Below are positions 35,740-44,567 of a stretch of 64,000 nucleotides of DNA, in pieces (positions within the stretch are counted from its first letter, which is position 1; the number at the start of each line of letters is the position of its first letter). The stretch is from Bacillus timonensis (GTDB lineage: Bacteria; Bacillota; Bacilli; Bacillales; Bacillaceae_L). The translations under genes were made by a program, and so were the position numbers. The notes under the pieces are model-generated. The model was given only the letters and a program-made list of their open reading frames with translations, did not search any database and had not been told where the DNA came from. The DNA is taken from contig JAIVAN010000009.1 in NCBI GenBank assembly GCA_020171895.1, positions 124,001 through 188,000 of the forward strand, given 5' to 3'.

Positions 35740-37477
35740 CGTGATTGACCTCAATGTTTTTAGGGTTTACTAAAGCCATAAGAGGAATGATAAAACTAAT
35801 AAGTACATTAGCAAATAAATATCTAAAATCTTGTGCAGGCATTGCTGCAAGGACAGATAACATATTTAGCAAGAAGGGTAATGTAATAACAATTGAACGG
35901 TAACCATTTTTCACTATTAAAATAACTGAAAATAACAGGATTAAAAATGCATAAAAAGCCGGTCTCCATACAAACTTATACGGGACTGATAATGAACCTT
36001 CTAGGTAGCTAGTGGCCATTGTTGTGAATGGTTGACTAATCATTTTATTTTCTAATCCATAATCATTTCCCATGATTACAGTAATATAAGTAGCAGTATA
36101 CCCATATTGTGGCGTACTCATTTGCCACACTAAAGCTGTATGCTTCTTAAATGCCTCGAATGCTAACCCTGGGTTTTGTACAACAATTTCTCCCCAAGTT
36201 CTTACATACTTGCCGAAATCATCAAAAATTACATCTCGGTCATAATCAGCCCAAGAAAACTTAATGGGGTCTACAGTATGAGGTAAGTATTTCTCCTTCC
36301 ATATTTCAATCGGCAAAATACGATCATAATATGCAAGTTGCTCTTCTGTTAGGTTTCCCTCGCTCTTAATGATATGAGCAATTTGTTGTGTAGGAATAGA
36401 TAATGCTTCATTTGGATCTGAAGGCTTTACATCTAACCACGCAAAAACAGGCCCTGTTAATAGGATTTGCAATGTGATCATCGTTATAAAGATAGGAACT
36501 ACTACCTTTGCAACCTTTTTTCGATAGAAGAAAAGTAAAACTAGTATTGTTAAAATAAACACTGGATAACCATTGTGCCTTAAAAAGACTACCCCAAATG
36601 AAGATAGAACAAATAAAATGACATGGGATTTTTCACCGAGCCATTGTCCATTTGAATAGACAATGAGGAATAGATGTATAGTGAAAAGCAGTAAGCTAGC
36701 ACTAAACAAAACATCTTTCCAGATAATAATATTGTATATACCATATGATGGAATAATTGCGATAATAATGCTTGTGATAATTAAGACTGCTTTATTTACA
36801 CCCAGCTTTTGAAGTTGTACAAAACCATATGAAAGGATACCAGCCAGTGATAGGATTTGAAACAAACTTACAATCGCTGGTGAATTCCATATTTTTGATA
36901 AAAGCATGATTAACCACGTAAACATGATTGGATGCCAATTATGATATTCCTGTGTGTGAGCCTGAGCCCAGGAAGATAAAGAATCCGGTGACATTGCTGC
37001 TGGATAATATGAAATAAAATAAAATAAGCCCGAAGAAGCTAGAATAATAAAGTACAATATAAAAAATAAATTTGATACTTTTTTAGGTTCTTCCTTTTTA
37101 TCACTTATTTTCGATAGTTTTATGATGAGCCAGGCTAACGTAGTGAAAGAAAGGATGTAGCTTGTAACATATACAAACATACGTACAATCATAGAATTAT
37201 CCTGCAGGAATAATTGAGTCCCCTTTGTACTCATTAAAAGTAAAAATGCTAGAATAGCTGCCGAAAGCAAAATAAAGCTTCTTTTTTTACTGGTAAAATG
37301 ATGAGATAAAGCCTTAATCTCTTTATAGAATTGACCATAAATGAAAGAAGATAGAGCTATAAAAATAAACAGCCAAACCAACGATAAATCACGGACTGGG
37401 TAGTAAAATGCTACGGTACCTACTGTGGTAACCATACTTAAAAAAAGTATGGAAAAACCTAACATCCATTTCTTCAT
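35729..37477 (-). CDS. multi-pass membrane protein, putative GT-C-type glycosyltransferase (DUF6020-like)
   Basis: A 582-aa protein with about 12-13 membrane helices. The first large exterior loop contains SYYPAAMSPDSLSSWAQAHTQ with an acidic residue, and a second loop near 360-460 contains HTVDPIKFSWADYDRD. Such topology suits a lipid-phosphate-sugar-dependent GT-C transferase. It overlaps the GT2 gene by the ATGA four-base junction, so the two are translationally coupled. The acceptor (wall polymer, lipid or protein) is not known. Confidence 0.65.
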   Translation of the reverse strand: MKKWMLGFSILFLSMVTTVGTVAFYYPVRDLSLVWLFIFIALSSFIYGQFYKEIKALSHHFTSKKRSFILLSAAILAFLLLMSTKGTQLFLQDNSMIVRMFVYVTSYILSFTTLAWLIIKLSKISDKKEEPKKVSNLFFILYFIILASSGLFYFISYYPAAMSPDSLSSWAQAHTQEYHNWHPIMFTWLIMLLSKIWNSPAIVSLFQILSLAGILSYGFVQLQKLGVNKAVLIITSIIIAIIPSYGIYNIIIWKDVLFSASLLLFTIHLFLIVYSNGQWLGEKSHVILFVLSSFGVVFLRHNGYPVFILTILVLLFFYRKKVAKVVVPIFITMITLQILLTGPVFAWLDVKPSDPNEALSIPTQQIAHIIKSEGNLTEEQLAYYDRILPIEIWKEKYLPHTVDPIKFSWADYDRDVIFDDFGKYVRTWGEIVVQNPGLAFEAFKKHTALVWQMSTPQYGYTATYITVIMGNDYGLENKMISQPFTTMATSYLEGSLSVPYKFVWRPAFYAFLILLFSVILIVKNGYRSIVITLPFLLNMLSVLAAMPAQDFRYLFANVLISFIIPLMALVNPKNIEVNHDGI

Positions 37478-38412
37478 CTTCTTTCATCTCCTAATAATTG
37501 TGCTAAGCGGTTTAGTTCTAGTTCATATTGTTTCTTATTTAAAGAAGCAATCGTGTCTAATATAAGTCCGCACGCAAAGGAGATAACCGCTAATAATACT
37601 AAACCTACAGCTAATATTGCAGAAGGAACTTTTGCAATGTATTGAGTCGTAATAAACTCGTAGACAACTGGTGTTCCAACAGCAAGTCCAAAAATAAAGA
37701 ATAGACCAGCCCATATACTAAAAAACTGAAGTGGTTTGAATTCTTTAAATAAAGTAAAGATCATTCTTAAAACTTTTGCACCATCAGAGATTGTATTTAG
37801 CTTTGATACGCTACCTTCAGGACGATCTCTATAATCAATCGGTACTTCTTTTATTTTAAATCGTTTATCTAGTGCATGGAGGCTCATTTCCGTTTCTATT
37901 TCAAAACCCGGACTCATAACAGGGAACGATTTCACAAAAAGACGGTCGAATGCTCTGTATCCTGTCATAATATCTTTGATATCACTTCTGTATAGGGAGT
38001 TAATTAATCCCTTTACTAGATTATTGCCTGTGCTATGGAACATTCTCTTGTTTTCATCAAAGTACGTACCATTTGATAAGCGATCTCCTATGGTCATGTT
38101 GGCTTCTTTTTGGATAATTGGTTTCATTAGATCGTGTACGAATTCGGCTGGGTATGTATCGTCACCATCAACCATAATATAGATATCAGCATCAATATCT
38201 CTAAACATGGATCGAACAACATTACCCTTTCCTTGTAACGACTCTTTTCTAACGATTGCTCCATGTTGTAGAGCAATTTCAACTGTTTTGTCTTTGGAAT
38301 TATTGTCATATACGTAAATTTCAGAGTTAGGAAGCTCTGTTTTAAAGTCCTGTATGACTTTACCAATGGTTTGTTCTTCGTTATAGCAAGGTACTAATAC
38401 TGCTATTTTCAT
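37474..38412 (-). CDS. GT2 polyprenyl-phosphate glycosyltransferase (DPM1/ArnC-like)
   Basis: A 312-aa protein: an N-terminal GT2 domain (VPCYNEEQTIGKV, VYDNNSKDKT, DGDDTYPAE as the metal-binding site, TGYRAF) and two C-terminal membrane helices (about 227-290). The start is ATG 38412 with GAGGTGAAG; 20 more upstream codons lack a site. It would load a sugar onto undecaprenyl phosphate for the downstream flippase pair and GT-C protein. Head of a four-gene operon. Confidence 0.87.
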   Translation of the reverse strand: MKIAVLVPCYNEEQTIGKVIQDFKTELPNSEIYVYDNNSKDKTVEIALQHGAIVRKESLQGKGNVVRSMFRDIDADIYIMVDGDDTYPAEFVHDLMKPIIQKEANMTIGDRLSNGTYFDENKRMFHSTGNNLVKGLINSLYRSDIKDIMTGYRAFDRLFVKSFPVMSPGFEIETEMSLHALDKRFKIKEVPIDYRDRPEGSVSKLNTISDGAKVLRMIFTLFKEFKPLQFFSIWAGLFFIFGLAVGTPVVYEFITTQYIAKVPSAILAVGLVLLAVISFACGLILDTIASLNKKQYELELNRLAQLLGDERR

Positions 38413-38532
38413 TATTTGCTTCACCTCGAGTTGAATATCTTTTTCTTGTAATCCCTTGTAAAATTCAGCCAAATGCTATCGTACCATATTTTAAATGTGT
38501 ATTTCACTAAATATTAGGATTTCCAGTTTTGG

Positions 38533-38778
38533 TTGCCCTGAAAATACAACACTGTATATTGGGTGTTAACCTTCGTTGCAGGAACCTCGCTTTCCGCGGG
38601 GCGCTCCTGGAGCCTCCTCGGCTGCGCCTGTGGGGTCTCCAGTCCAGCGCATCTCCCGCAGGAGTCTCGGTCCTTCCACTTCGGTTAACACGCATGAATA
38701 CTTGTATACAACATTCTAATAACAAAAAAACATTTTCATTCACCACGGTGCAATTCTCACATTGCATGGAAGTCTACC
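38533..38778 (+). repeat. GC-rich interspersed repeat, copy E
   Basis: Starts TTGCCCTGAAAATA; outer arms 38563-38571 and 38683-38691; same stem set as B and C with apical GGC-TGC-GCC. It runs directly into copy F through a shared GTCTACC. It lies about 120 bp upstream of the GT2 gene start. Confidence 0.92.
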
Positions 38779-39031
38779 CTAAAGATACGTGTCGTTACAC
38801 TCAACATGGGGTGTTAATCTACGTTGCAGGAACCTCGCTTTCCGTGGGGCGCCACTTGAGCCTCCTCGGCTGCGCCTGTGGGGTCTCAAGCCCGGCGCAT
38901 CTCCCACAGGAGTCTCGGTTCTTCCACTCCGATTAACACGGAAAAAATACGAATGTCCAACATTCTAAGATACAAGAAAAAATCGCGTATTTTCATGTGC
39001 CATGGTGCAATTTTCAAATTGCATGGTAGCC
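38774..39031 (+). repeat. GC-rich interspersed repeat, copy F (type 2)
   Basis: Outer arms carry a paired change GTGTTAATC (38811-38819) with GATTAACAC (38931-38939). Core CC-GTGGG (38842-38848) pairs with CCCAC-a-GG (38903-38910), another paired change. GCGCC/GGCGC and CTTGAG/CTCAAG as in D. Right-end hairpin GCAATT...AATTGC. The remainder of the 38413-39195 gap shows nothing. Confidence 0.92.
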
Positions 39032-39195
39032 AACAAGCCTTATTTTCAAGATTTTCAGTTTCTTTGTTATCATTGTGCCCATTTTTCTAGGTTTACGATT
39101 CTGTGTTACTGTTTTTTGATAAGGCTACTTTCATATAGACGAAAAAGATCCAATAAAAAAAGAGATTCCTAATGAAGGGAACCTCTTGCAAGATT

Positions 39196-40365
39196 TTATT
39201 TAATTTTATCCCAAACTCTTTTATCTACTAAACATTTTTCTTCCATATGTAAAGAACGAGATGGTACTGTAGTGACAATCGGTGTTACTCGTATGACGTC
39301 TTTTATTTTAGTGAAAGCTTGCTCTGTAATAGGTTCCTCAGACTCAATTAAGATTTCTAATTTATCTTGGTTTTGTTCCCTTGATACGATTGCTTGATAT
39401 CTTTCGTACCCTAGTTCTTCTAGAATATTACCTATTTGCTTCTCTCTCACAAACATTCCTTTTACTTTTACCCCGTCACTTACTCTTCCTAACACTCCCT
39501 CAATTCTCTCGCCTTCATAGCCTTTCACCCACCTTGAAAGGTCACCTGTTCCAAATCTTATTAATGGGTATGCTTTATCAAATAAAGTAACGACAACTTC
39601 TCCTTCACCGTCACTTATTTCTTCACCTGTTTGAGGGTCGCATAGTTGAACGAGTGCAGTAGATGTTACTTTTAAACGAGGACCCTTTTTATCTTCAAAA
39701 GCTAGGCATCCACAATCAGCTGTCCCGTATCCTTCATAGACACTAATTCCGTATTCTTCACATCTTCTTCTCATCTCATTTGTTAGCATCTCTGCTGTGA
39801 AAAATGCTTTGCTAATCATTAAATCGCTACCAAACTTTAAGCCTTTTTCTTCTGCAGCATCTAATAGTATGGACAGAAAACTTGGTGTACCAACATAACC
39901 AGTCACCTTTAGATCCTTCATAACTTGAATTTGAAGCTCTCTATTCCCAGTACCAGCCGGAATAACCGTTGCCCCGACTTTTCTCAAGGCAGCATCAAAC
40001 ATAAAACCAGCTGGAGATAAATGGTATGAAAAGGTATTTTGAACAATATCATTCTCATTAAATCCTGCTGCTTTCATCGCTTCGGAAAATCTCCAACTAT
40101 CGCCATCCTCTGGCTGAGGGTCATAGATAGGACCAGGAGACATGAAAACTCTCGCCATCTTTTCAGTATTTAATGTTGCGAGAGCACCGAACGGACTTGA
40201 TGCTTGCTGAAGTACTGGTAAATCTTCTTTCTTCAATATAGGTATCTTAGCAAGATCACTCTTTGTTTGAATATCTCCCGGAACGATCCCAGCATTCTGC
40301 ATACGTTGACGAAAGCCCGCTGCATGTTCATAAGCGTATTGAACCACTTCATGAAGCAGCTTCAT
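39196..40365 (-). CDS. phenylacetate-CoA ligase-like AMP-forming ligase
   Basis: A 389-aa acyl-adenylate-forming protein, shorter than classical PaaK (about 430 aa). It shows YEGYGTADCGCLAFE, LIRFGTGDLSRWV and VKVKGMFVREKQI, the PaaK-type adenylation and C-terminal hinge motifs. It begins at ATG 40365 in a TAATG junction with the ABC gene (a GTG at 40374 is the alternative). As the last gene of a hydrophobic-acid transporter operon it may activate the imported acid with CoA; substrate unknown. Confidence 0.8.
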   Translation of the reverse strand: MKLLHEVVQYAYEHAAGFRQRMQNAGIVPGDIQTKSDLAKIPILKKEDLPVLQQASSPFGALATLNTEKMARVFMSPGPIYDPQPEDGDSWRFSEAMKAAGFNENDIVQNTFSYHLSPAGFMFDAALRKVGATVIPAGTGNRELQIQVMKDLKVTGYVGTPSFLSILLDAAEEKGLKFGSDLMISKAFFTAEMLTNEMRRRCEEYGISVYEGYGTADCGCLAFEDKKGPRLKVTSTALVQLCDPQTGEEISDGEGEVVVTLFDKAYPLIRFGTGDLSRWVKGYEGERIEGVLGRVSDGVKVKGMFVREKQIGNILEELGYERYQAIVSREQNQDKLEILIESEEPITEQAFTKIKDVIRVTPIVTTVPSRSLHMEEKCLVDKRVWDKIK

Positions 40366-41153
40366 TACAACCACCGCTTTCTACGTTTATAAGACTTAAT
40401 CTCACGGTAATTTTTTCGCCCTTTATCACTCATGCCAAGATAAAATTCCCTAACATCCTCATTTGACAGTAGTTTTTCTACTGGCCCATCAAGTACGATT
40501 CTTCCATTTTCCATAATGTATCCATAATCAGCAATTGACAGTGCAACATTTGCATTTTGCTCGACGACAAGAATCGTCGTTCCTTCTTCTTCGTTGATTT
40601 TTTTGATGATACTAAAAATCTCCTTAACTAATAAAGGTGCTAATCCTAGAGAAGGCTCATCAAGTAGTAGTACTTTTGGTTTTGCCATCATTCCTCTTCC
40701 GATTGCAAGCATTTGCTGCTCACCACCTGATAAGTAACCTGCTTGGCGGTGCTTAAGCATTCCTAACTTCGGAAAATAATGATATACCTTTTGAATGTCA
40801 GCTTTAATATTTTTACGATCTTTTCTAGTATGAGCACCTGCAATCAAGTTATCTTCGACTGATAAGTGTTCAAACACTCGTCTACCTTCCATGCATTGAA
40901 AGATTCCACTTTTTACAATGGTCTCTGCGTCACTTACATCAATTCTCTTTCCATATAGTTCAATATATCCATCTGTTACTTCACCATTTTCACTTTTCAA
41001 TAGACCAGATATCGCCTTCAAGGTTGTTGTTTTTCCCGCACCATTACTTCCTAATAAAGCAACAATCTTACCTTCAGGTATCACCATCGACATACCCTTT
41101 AAAACTAGTATCACTTTATCATACATCACTTCAACGTTGTTTAATGTCAGCAC
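40365..41153 (-). CDS. livF: branched-chain amino acid-type ABC transporter ATP-binding protein LivF
   Basis: A 262-aa ATPase with Walker A GSNGAGKTT, signature LSGGEQQ, Walker B VLLLDEPSLGLAP and the LivF-type CMEGRRVFEHLSVEDNL. The start is GTG 41153 behind GGGGGAG. The C terminus is extended and basic (KGRKNYREIKSYKRRKRW). It lies after the substrate-binding protein gene, separated from it by a hairpin, and is joined to the PaaK-like gene by TAATG. Confidence 0.9.
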   Translation of the reverse strand: MLTLNNVEVMYDKVILVLKGMSMVIPEGKIVALLGSNGAGKTTTLKAISGLLKSENGEVTDGYIELYGKRIDVSDAETIVKSGIFQCMEGRRVFEHLSVEDNLIAGAHTRKDRKNIKADIQKVYHYFPKLGMLKHRQAGYLSGGEQQMLAIGRGMMAKPKVLLLDEPSLGLAPLLVKEIFSIIKKINEEEGTTILVVEQNANVALSIADYGYIMENGRIVLDGPVEKLLSNEDVREFYLGMSDKGRKNYREIKSYKRRKRWL

Positions 41154-41308
41154 AAGACCGCTCCCCCTTTTATAAATAAAAAATGCAAACACCCGCTTGC
41201 TTCATGACATAGCTTTTCTTTTTAACCTTGTGGAAGCTCCCTGTCAAACTGCGTTCTTAGACGGCGCTTCACTTTCTATTTTTTCAACCGTGCACTCTTT
41301 TTAAAAAT

Positions 41309-41334
41309 AAGGGTGTTTCACTAGAAACACCCTT
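41309..41334 (-). terminator. intra-operon terminator/attenuator after the binding protein
   Basis: Perfect 11-bp stem AAGGGTGTTTC/GAAACACCCTT, followed on the minus strand by TTATTTTTAA. It probably lowers expression of livF and the PaaK-like gene relative to the upstream genes. Confidence 0.75.
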
Positions 41335-41347
41335 ACCTTTTATTTCA

Positions 41348-42529
41348 TTAGTATCCGATGTAATCTGTGAAGATTTCAAATTTGCCGTTTTTCACTTCCG
41401 CTAAACGGATTTGGTTTGTACCAGCATGACTTTCTGAAGTAAATGTTACAGGTGCAGCTAGACCACCAAGATCTAGATTTTCAATTTTCTCTAAACCAGC
41501 TTTAATTCCTTCACCAGTTGTAGGATCGTCTGCTAGTTTAATACCTTCAACAAGGATTTTTGCTGAAACCCAACCTTGAACGAATTTTTGGTTTTTATCT
41601 TCTAACTTCTCTCCCTTGCTTTCTAAGTATTCTTTTATCTCTGCCATACCCGGAAGATCTTCATAAGGGAAAGCGTGAGTTACTACTCCGATAAATCCTT
41701 CAGCAGCATCACCTGCAATTGGAAGAAGACCTTCACCTGTAGCCCAGTTTAATCCGATAAACTGTGTTTTTACGCCTAATTTTTTCGCGTCTTTCAAGAT
41801 TGTTGCTGTTGCTCCCCAAGTCTCTTGAAGAATTGCGTAGTCAGGGTTTTTCTTTTGCATGTTTAATAATTGAGAAGTAGCGTCTAGTGCTTTTAAGTCA
41901 ACGATTTGCTCATCAACAATTTCTACACCGATTTCTTTTGCAAAGTTTTTCGCATCTTCAATTGGTGATTTACCAAAAGCAGTGTCGTTATAAATTAAAG
42001 CAACTTTTGGCGTACCGCCTTTATGATTATCTTTAATCCACTTTAAAACAGAACGAGCTTGGTCAGAATAAGTTGCTGCTGTTAAGAAGTTATATGGGCT
42101 TTCTTCCATGTTCTTTAAATTTTCAGAATAAGATGCTGAGAAAAATGGGATTTTATCAGCAGCTACAAGCTGACGTAATGCTTCAGTATCACCAGTACCC
42201 CATCCTAAAATGGCTGATACTTTATCTTTTGACTTGTATTTTTGATATAGCTTTTGTGCTTCTGGAATCTTATAGGCATAATCTTGGCCAATTAATTCCA
42301 ATTTATAGCCATTTACAAGACCTTTTGATGCAATGTATTCAAAGTACGCTTTTTCACCTTCTGCATAAGGAGTACCAACATCTCCTGTACCACCAGTAAG
42401 GTCAAATAATCCACCAACTTTAATGGTGCCTTTTCCGTCTGAACTTGTTTTTTCACCACTTGAGCAACCTACTAGTAATCCGAATGCCACAACTGCAATG
42501 ATCATCATCTTCGACCACATTTTCATCAT
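41348..42529 (-). CDS. livK: ABC transporter substrate-binding lipoprotein (LivJ/K-like)
   Basis: A 393-aa lipoprotein with signal peptide and lipobox LLVGC (Cys at about 22). Periplasmic-binding-protein type I fold: GGLFDLTGGTGDVG, ILGWGTGDTEALRQ, ALIYNDTAFGK, LQETWGATATILKDA. It captures the substrate outside the membrane; sequence relatives bind branched-chain amino acids, amides or aromatic acids. The accompanying CoA ligases favour a carboxylic acid over an amino acid (inference). Ribosome site AAGGGGGA. Confidence 0.9.
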   Translation of the reverse strand: MMKMWSKMMIIAVVAFGLLVGCSSGEKTSSDGKGTIKVGGLFDLTGGTGDVGTPYAEGEKAYFEYIASKGLVNGYKLELIGQDYAYKIPEAQKLYQKYKSKDKVSAILGWGTGDTEALRQLVAADKIPFFSASYSENLKNMEESPYNFLTAATYSDQARSVLKWIKDNHKGGTPKVALIYNDTAFGKSPIEDAKNFAKEIGVEIVDEQIVDLKALDATSQLLNMQKKNPDYAILQETWGATATILKDAKKLGVKTQFIGLNWATGEGLLPIAGDAAEGFIGVVTHAFPYEDLPGMAEIKEYLESKGEKLEDKNQKFVQGWVSAKILVEGIKLADDPTTGEGIKAGLEKIENLDLGGLAAPVTFTSESHAGTNQIRLAEVKNGKFEIFTDYIGY

Positions 42530-42616
42530 TTTTATCCCCCTTTTTTCTTAGAAAAATATAGCAATGAAAAGGAAACTTATTTTTTTGTTCCCTTTTCAAT
42601 TGTTTCGTTCAAATCG

Positions 42617-43678
42617 TTAATAAGAAAATGGCCAGAGCTTAAAGTAGTCTTTAATATTCCGCCAAATCTTTGCCAACCCTTCAGGCTCGTAGACTAAGAA
42701 AAGAACTATTACGACCCCAAATACAACTTCCTTCATCCCAATTAATACAGCTGATAGCTCTGGGAAAACACCACTAATTAACTCGACAACTGTTCGTAGA
42801 ATTACTGGTAGAAGTGTGATGAAAATAGCTCCATAGATAGAACCAAATACGCTTCCTAAACCACCAACTAATATCATCGCTAAAAACTCAATTGAAACCG
42901 ATATACTATAAAGCTCAGGGCTTACAATCATTGTATAGTGACCAAGTAGAGCACCCGCTACCCCAACGAAGAAGGAGCTAACTGAAAAGGCAAGGGCTTT
43001 GTATTTAAATAAATCAATGCCCATTACTTCTGCTGCAATGTCTCGATCTCGAACCGCGATAAACGCTCTGCCTACACGTGATCTAAATAAGTTCAGTGTG
43101 AACAATGTTGTTAAGACAAGAATGACAAACATTAAGTAGTAATAGCTTGTTTCCGTAATGAATACAAAACCAGCTATTTCAGGTCTTGAAAGCACCATTC
43201 CGGCTGTACCACCTGTTAACGAATCCCATCTTGAAATAATAAAGAGGATAATCACTTGTGCAGCTAATGTTGCAATGGCAAGATACAGTCCTTTTAATCG
43301 TAATGCTGGAATACTGAATAATGCTCCAACAGCTGCTGTAATAATTCCTGCTAAAGGTAACGATATCCAAAAGCTTAAACCAAGTGTGGATGTAAGAATT
43401 GCTGATGTGTATCCACCAACTCCTAAAAAGGCACCCACTCCAATCGAAATTTGACCGGTAAAGCCCGTTAATATATTTAAGCCAATTGCTCCAATTGCCG
43501 CAATACCTGCTAAAGTGGCTAACCCAACAATATAGTCAGATGCTACTAAAGGAAAGACAGCGAATAAAGCAAGCATCATAAAAATTCGCATTCGAACTCG
43601 AGAGATTTTCCATATAGCCATATCTTGCTTATAATTTACATGGAATTCTCCACAATCCATTACAAATGGATTTCGCAT
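42617..43678 (-). CDS. livM: ABC transporter permease LivM
   Basis: A 353-aa permease with about nine helices and the LivM signatures GFTGQISIGVGAFLGVGGY, ALRLKGLYLAIATLA and EFLAMILVGGLGSVFGSIYG. The start is ATG 43678 (GTG 43681 in frame just before); GAGAGGGTG overlaps the end of livH, whose stop is 4 nt upstream. Confidence 0.92.
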   Translation of the reverse strand: MRNPFVMDCGEFHVNYKQDMAIWKISRVRMRIFMMLALFAVFPLVASDYIVGLATLAGIAAIGAIGLNILTGFTGQISIGVGAFLGVGGYTSAILTSTLGLSFWISLPLAGIITAAVGALFSIPALRLKGLYLAIATLAAQVIILFIISRWDSLTGGTAGMVLSRPEIAGFVFITETSYYYLMFVILVLTTLFTLNLFRSRVGRAFIAVRDRDIAAEVMGIDLFKYKALAFSVSSFFVGVAGALLGHYTMIVSPELYSISVSIEFLAMILVGGLGSVFGSIYGAIFITLLPVILRTVVELISGVFPELSAVLIGMKEVVFGVVIVLFLVYEPEGLAKIWRNIKDYFKLWPFSY

Positions 43679-43682
43679 CACT

Positions 43683-44567
43683 TTACACCCTCTCTATTTC
43701 TTTTTTACCGAATAATCCATACGGCTTAAACATTAAGATTAAGACTAGAATGATAAACGGCATTACCTCTTTCATACCTCCACCTACAAGTGGATCTAAA
43801 TATCCCCCCGTCATACTCTCAATCACACCAATAATTAAGCCACCTATAATTGCACCTGGGATACTGTCTAGTCCACCAAGAATCGCAACTGGTAAAACTT
43901 TTAAGCCAATTAGAGATAAAGATGAATTAACTCCATTAATATTACCTAAGAGAACTCCACCAACTGCAGAAACAATTGCTGCAATTGCCCAAGCTACTGC
44001 AAAAATTGTCTTTACACTAATCCCCATCGACATAGCCGCTTGCTGGTCATCTGCTGTGGCACGCATAGCAATACCAAGCTTTGAGTATTTAAAGAACATC
44101 GTAAAGATAATTAACATAATGACTACGATTACTAGTGACCACATATAAACTGGAGCTACAACAACTTGACCTAGTTTAATTGATTCCTCTGAAAAAATTT
44201 GTGGGAATACACGTGTTTCATGTCCCCAGATAATGTGAACTAAACCTGCTAGAATACTAGATAACCCAATTGTGGCCATAATTAGCGAGATAACCGGCTC
44301 TCCAATAAACGGTCTTAATACTATCCGCTCTACAACAAGTCCTAAAACCGCACTAAAGATAAGGGTTAGAACGAGCGCTGCGATAAAGGGAATATTATAT
44401 GCAGTTACGAGTGTTAAACATACATATGTCCCTACTAATAAGAATTCACCTTGAGCGAAGTTAATGGCATCACTAGACTTATAGATTAAGACGAAGCCTA
44501 GGGCGACAAGAGCGTACACACTCCCGACAACAATCCCTGTCACTAACATTTGTAAGAAAAAAGTCAT
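43683..44567 (-). CDS. livH: ABC transporter permease LivH
   Basis: A 294-aa permease with about eight helices; signatures GSVYALVALGFVLIYKSSDAI, NFAQGEF and LPVAILGGLDSIPGA are LivH-type. Starts at a TAATG junction with the upstream acyl-CoA synthetase gene. Forms the channel with LivM. Confidence 0.92.
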   Translation of the reverse strand: MTFFLQMLVTGIVVGSVYALVALGFVLIYKSSDAINFAQGEFLLVGTYVCLTLVTAYNIPFIAALVLTLIFSAVLGLVVERIVLRPFIGEPVISLIMATIGLSSILAGLVHIIWGHETRVFPQIFSEESIKLGQVVVAPVYMWSLVIVVIMLIIFTMFFKYSKLGIAMRATADDQQAAMSMGISVKTIFAVAWAIAAIVSAVGGVLLGNINGVNSSLSLIGLKVLPVAILGGLDSIPGAIIGGLIIGVIESMTGGYLDPLVGGGMKEVMPFIILVLILMFKPYGLFGKKEIERV

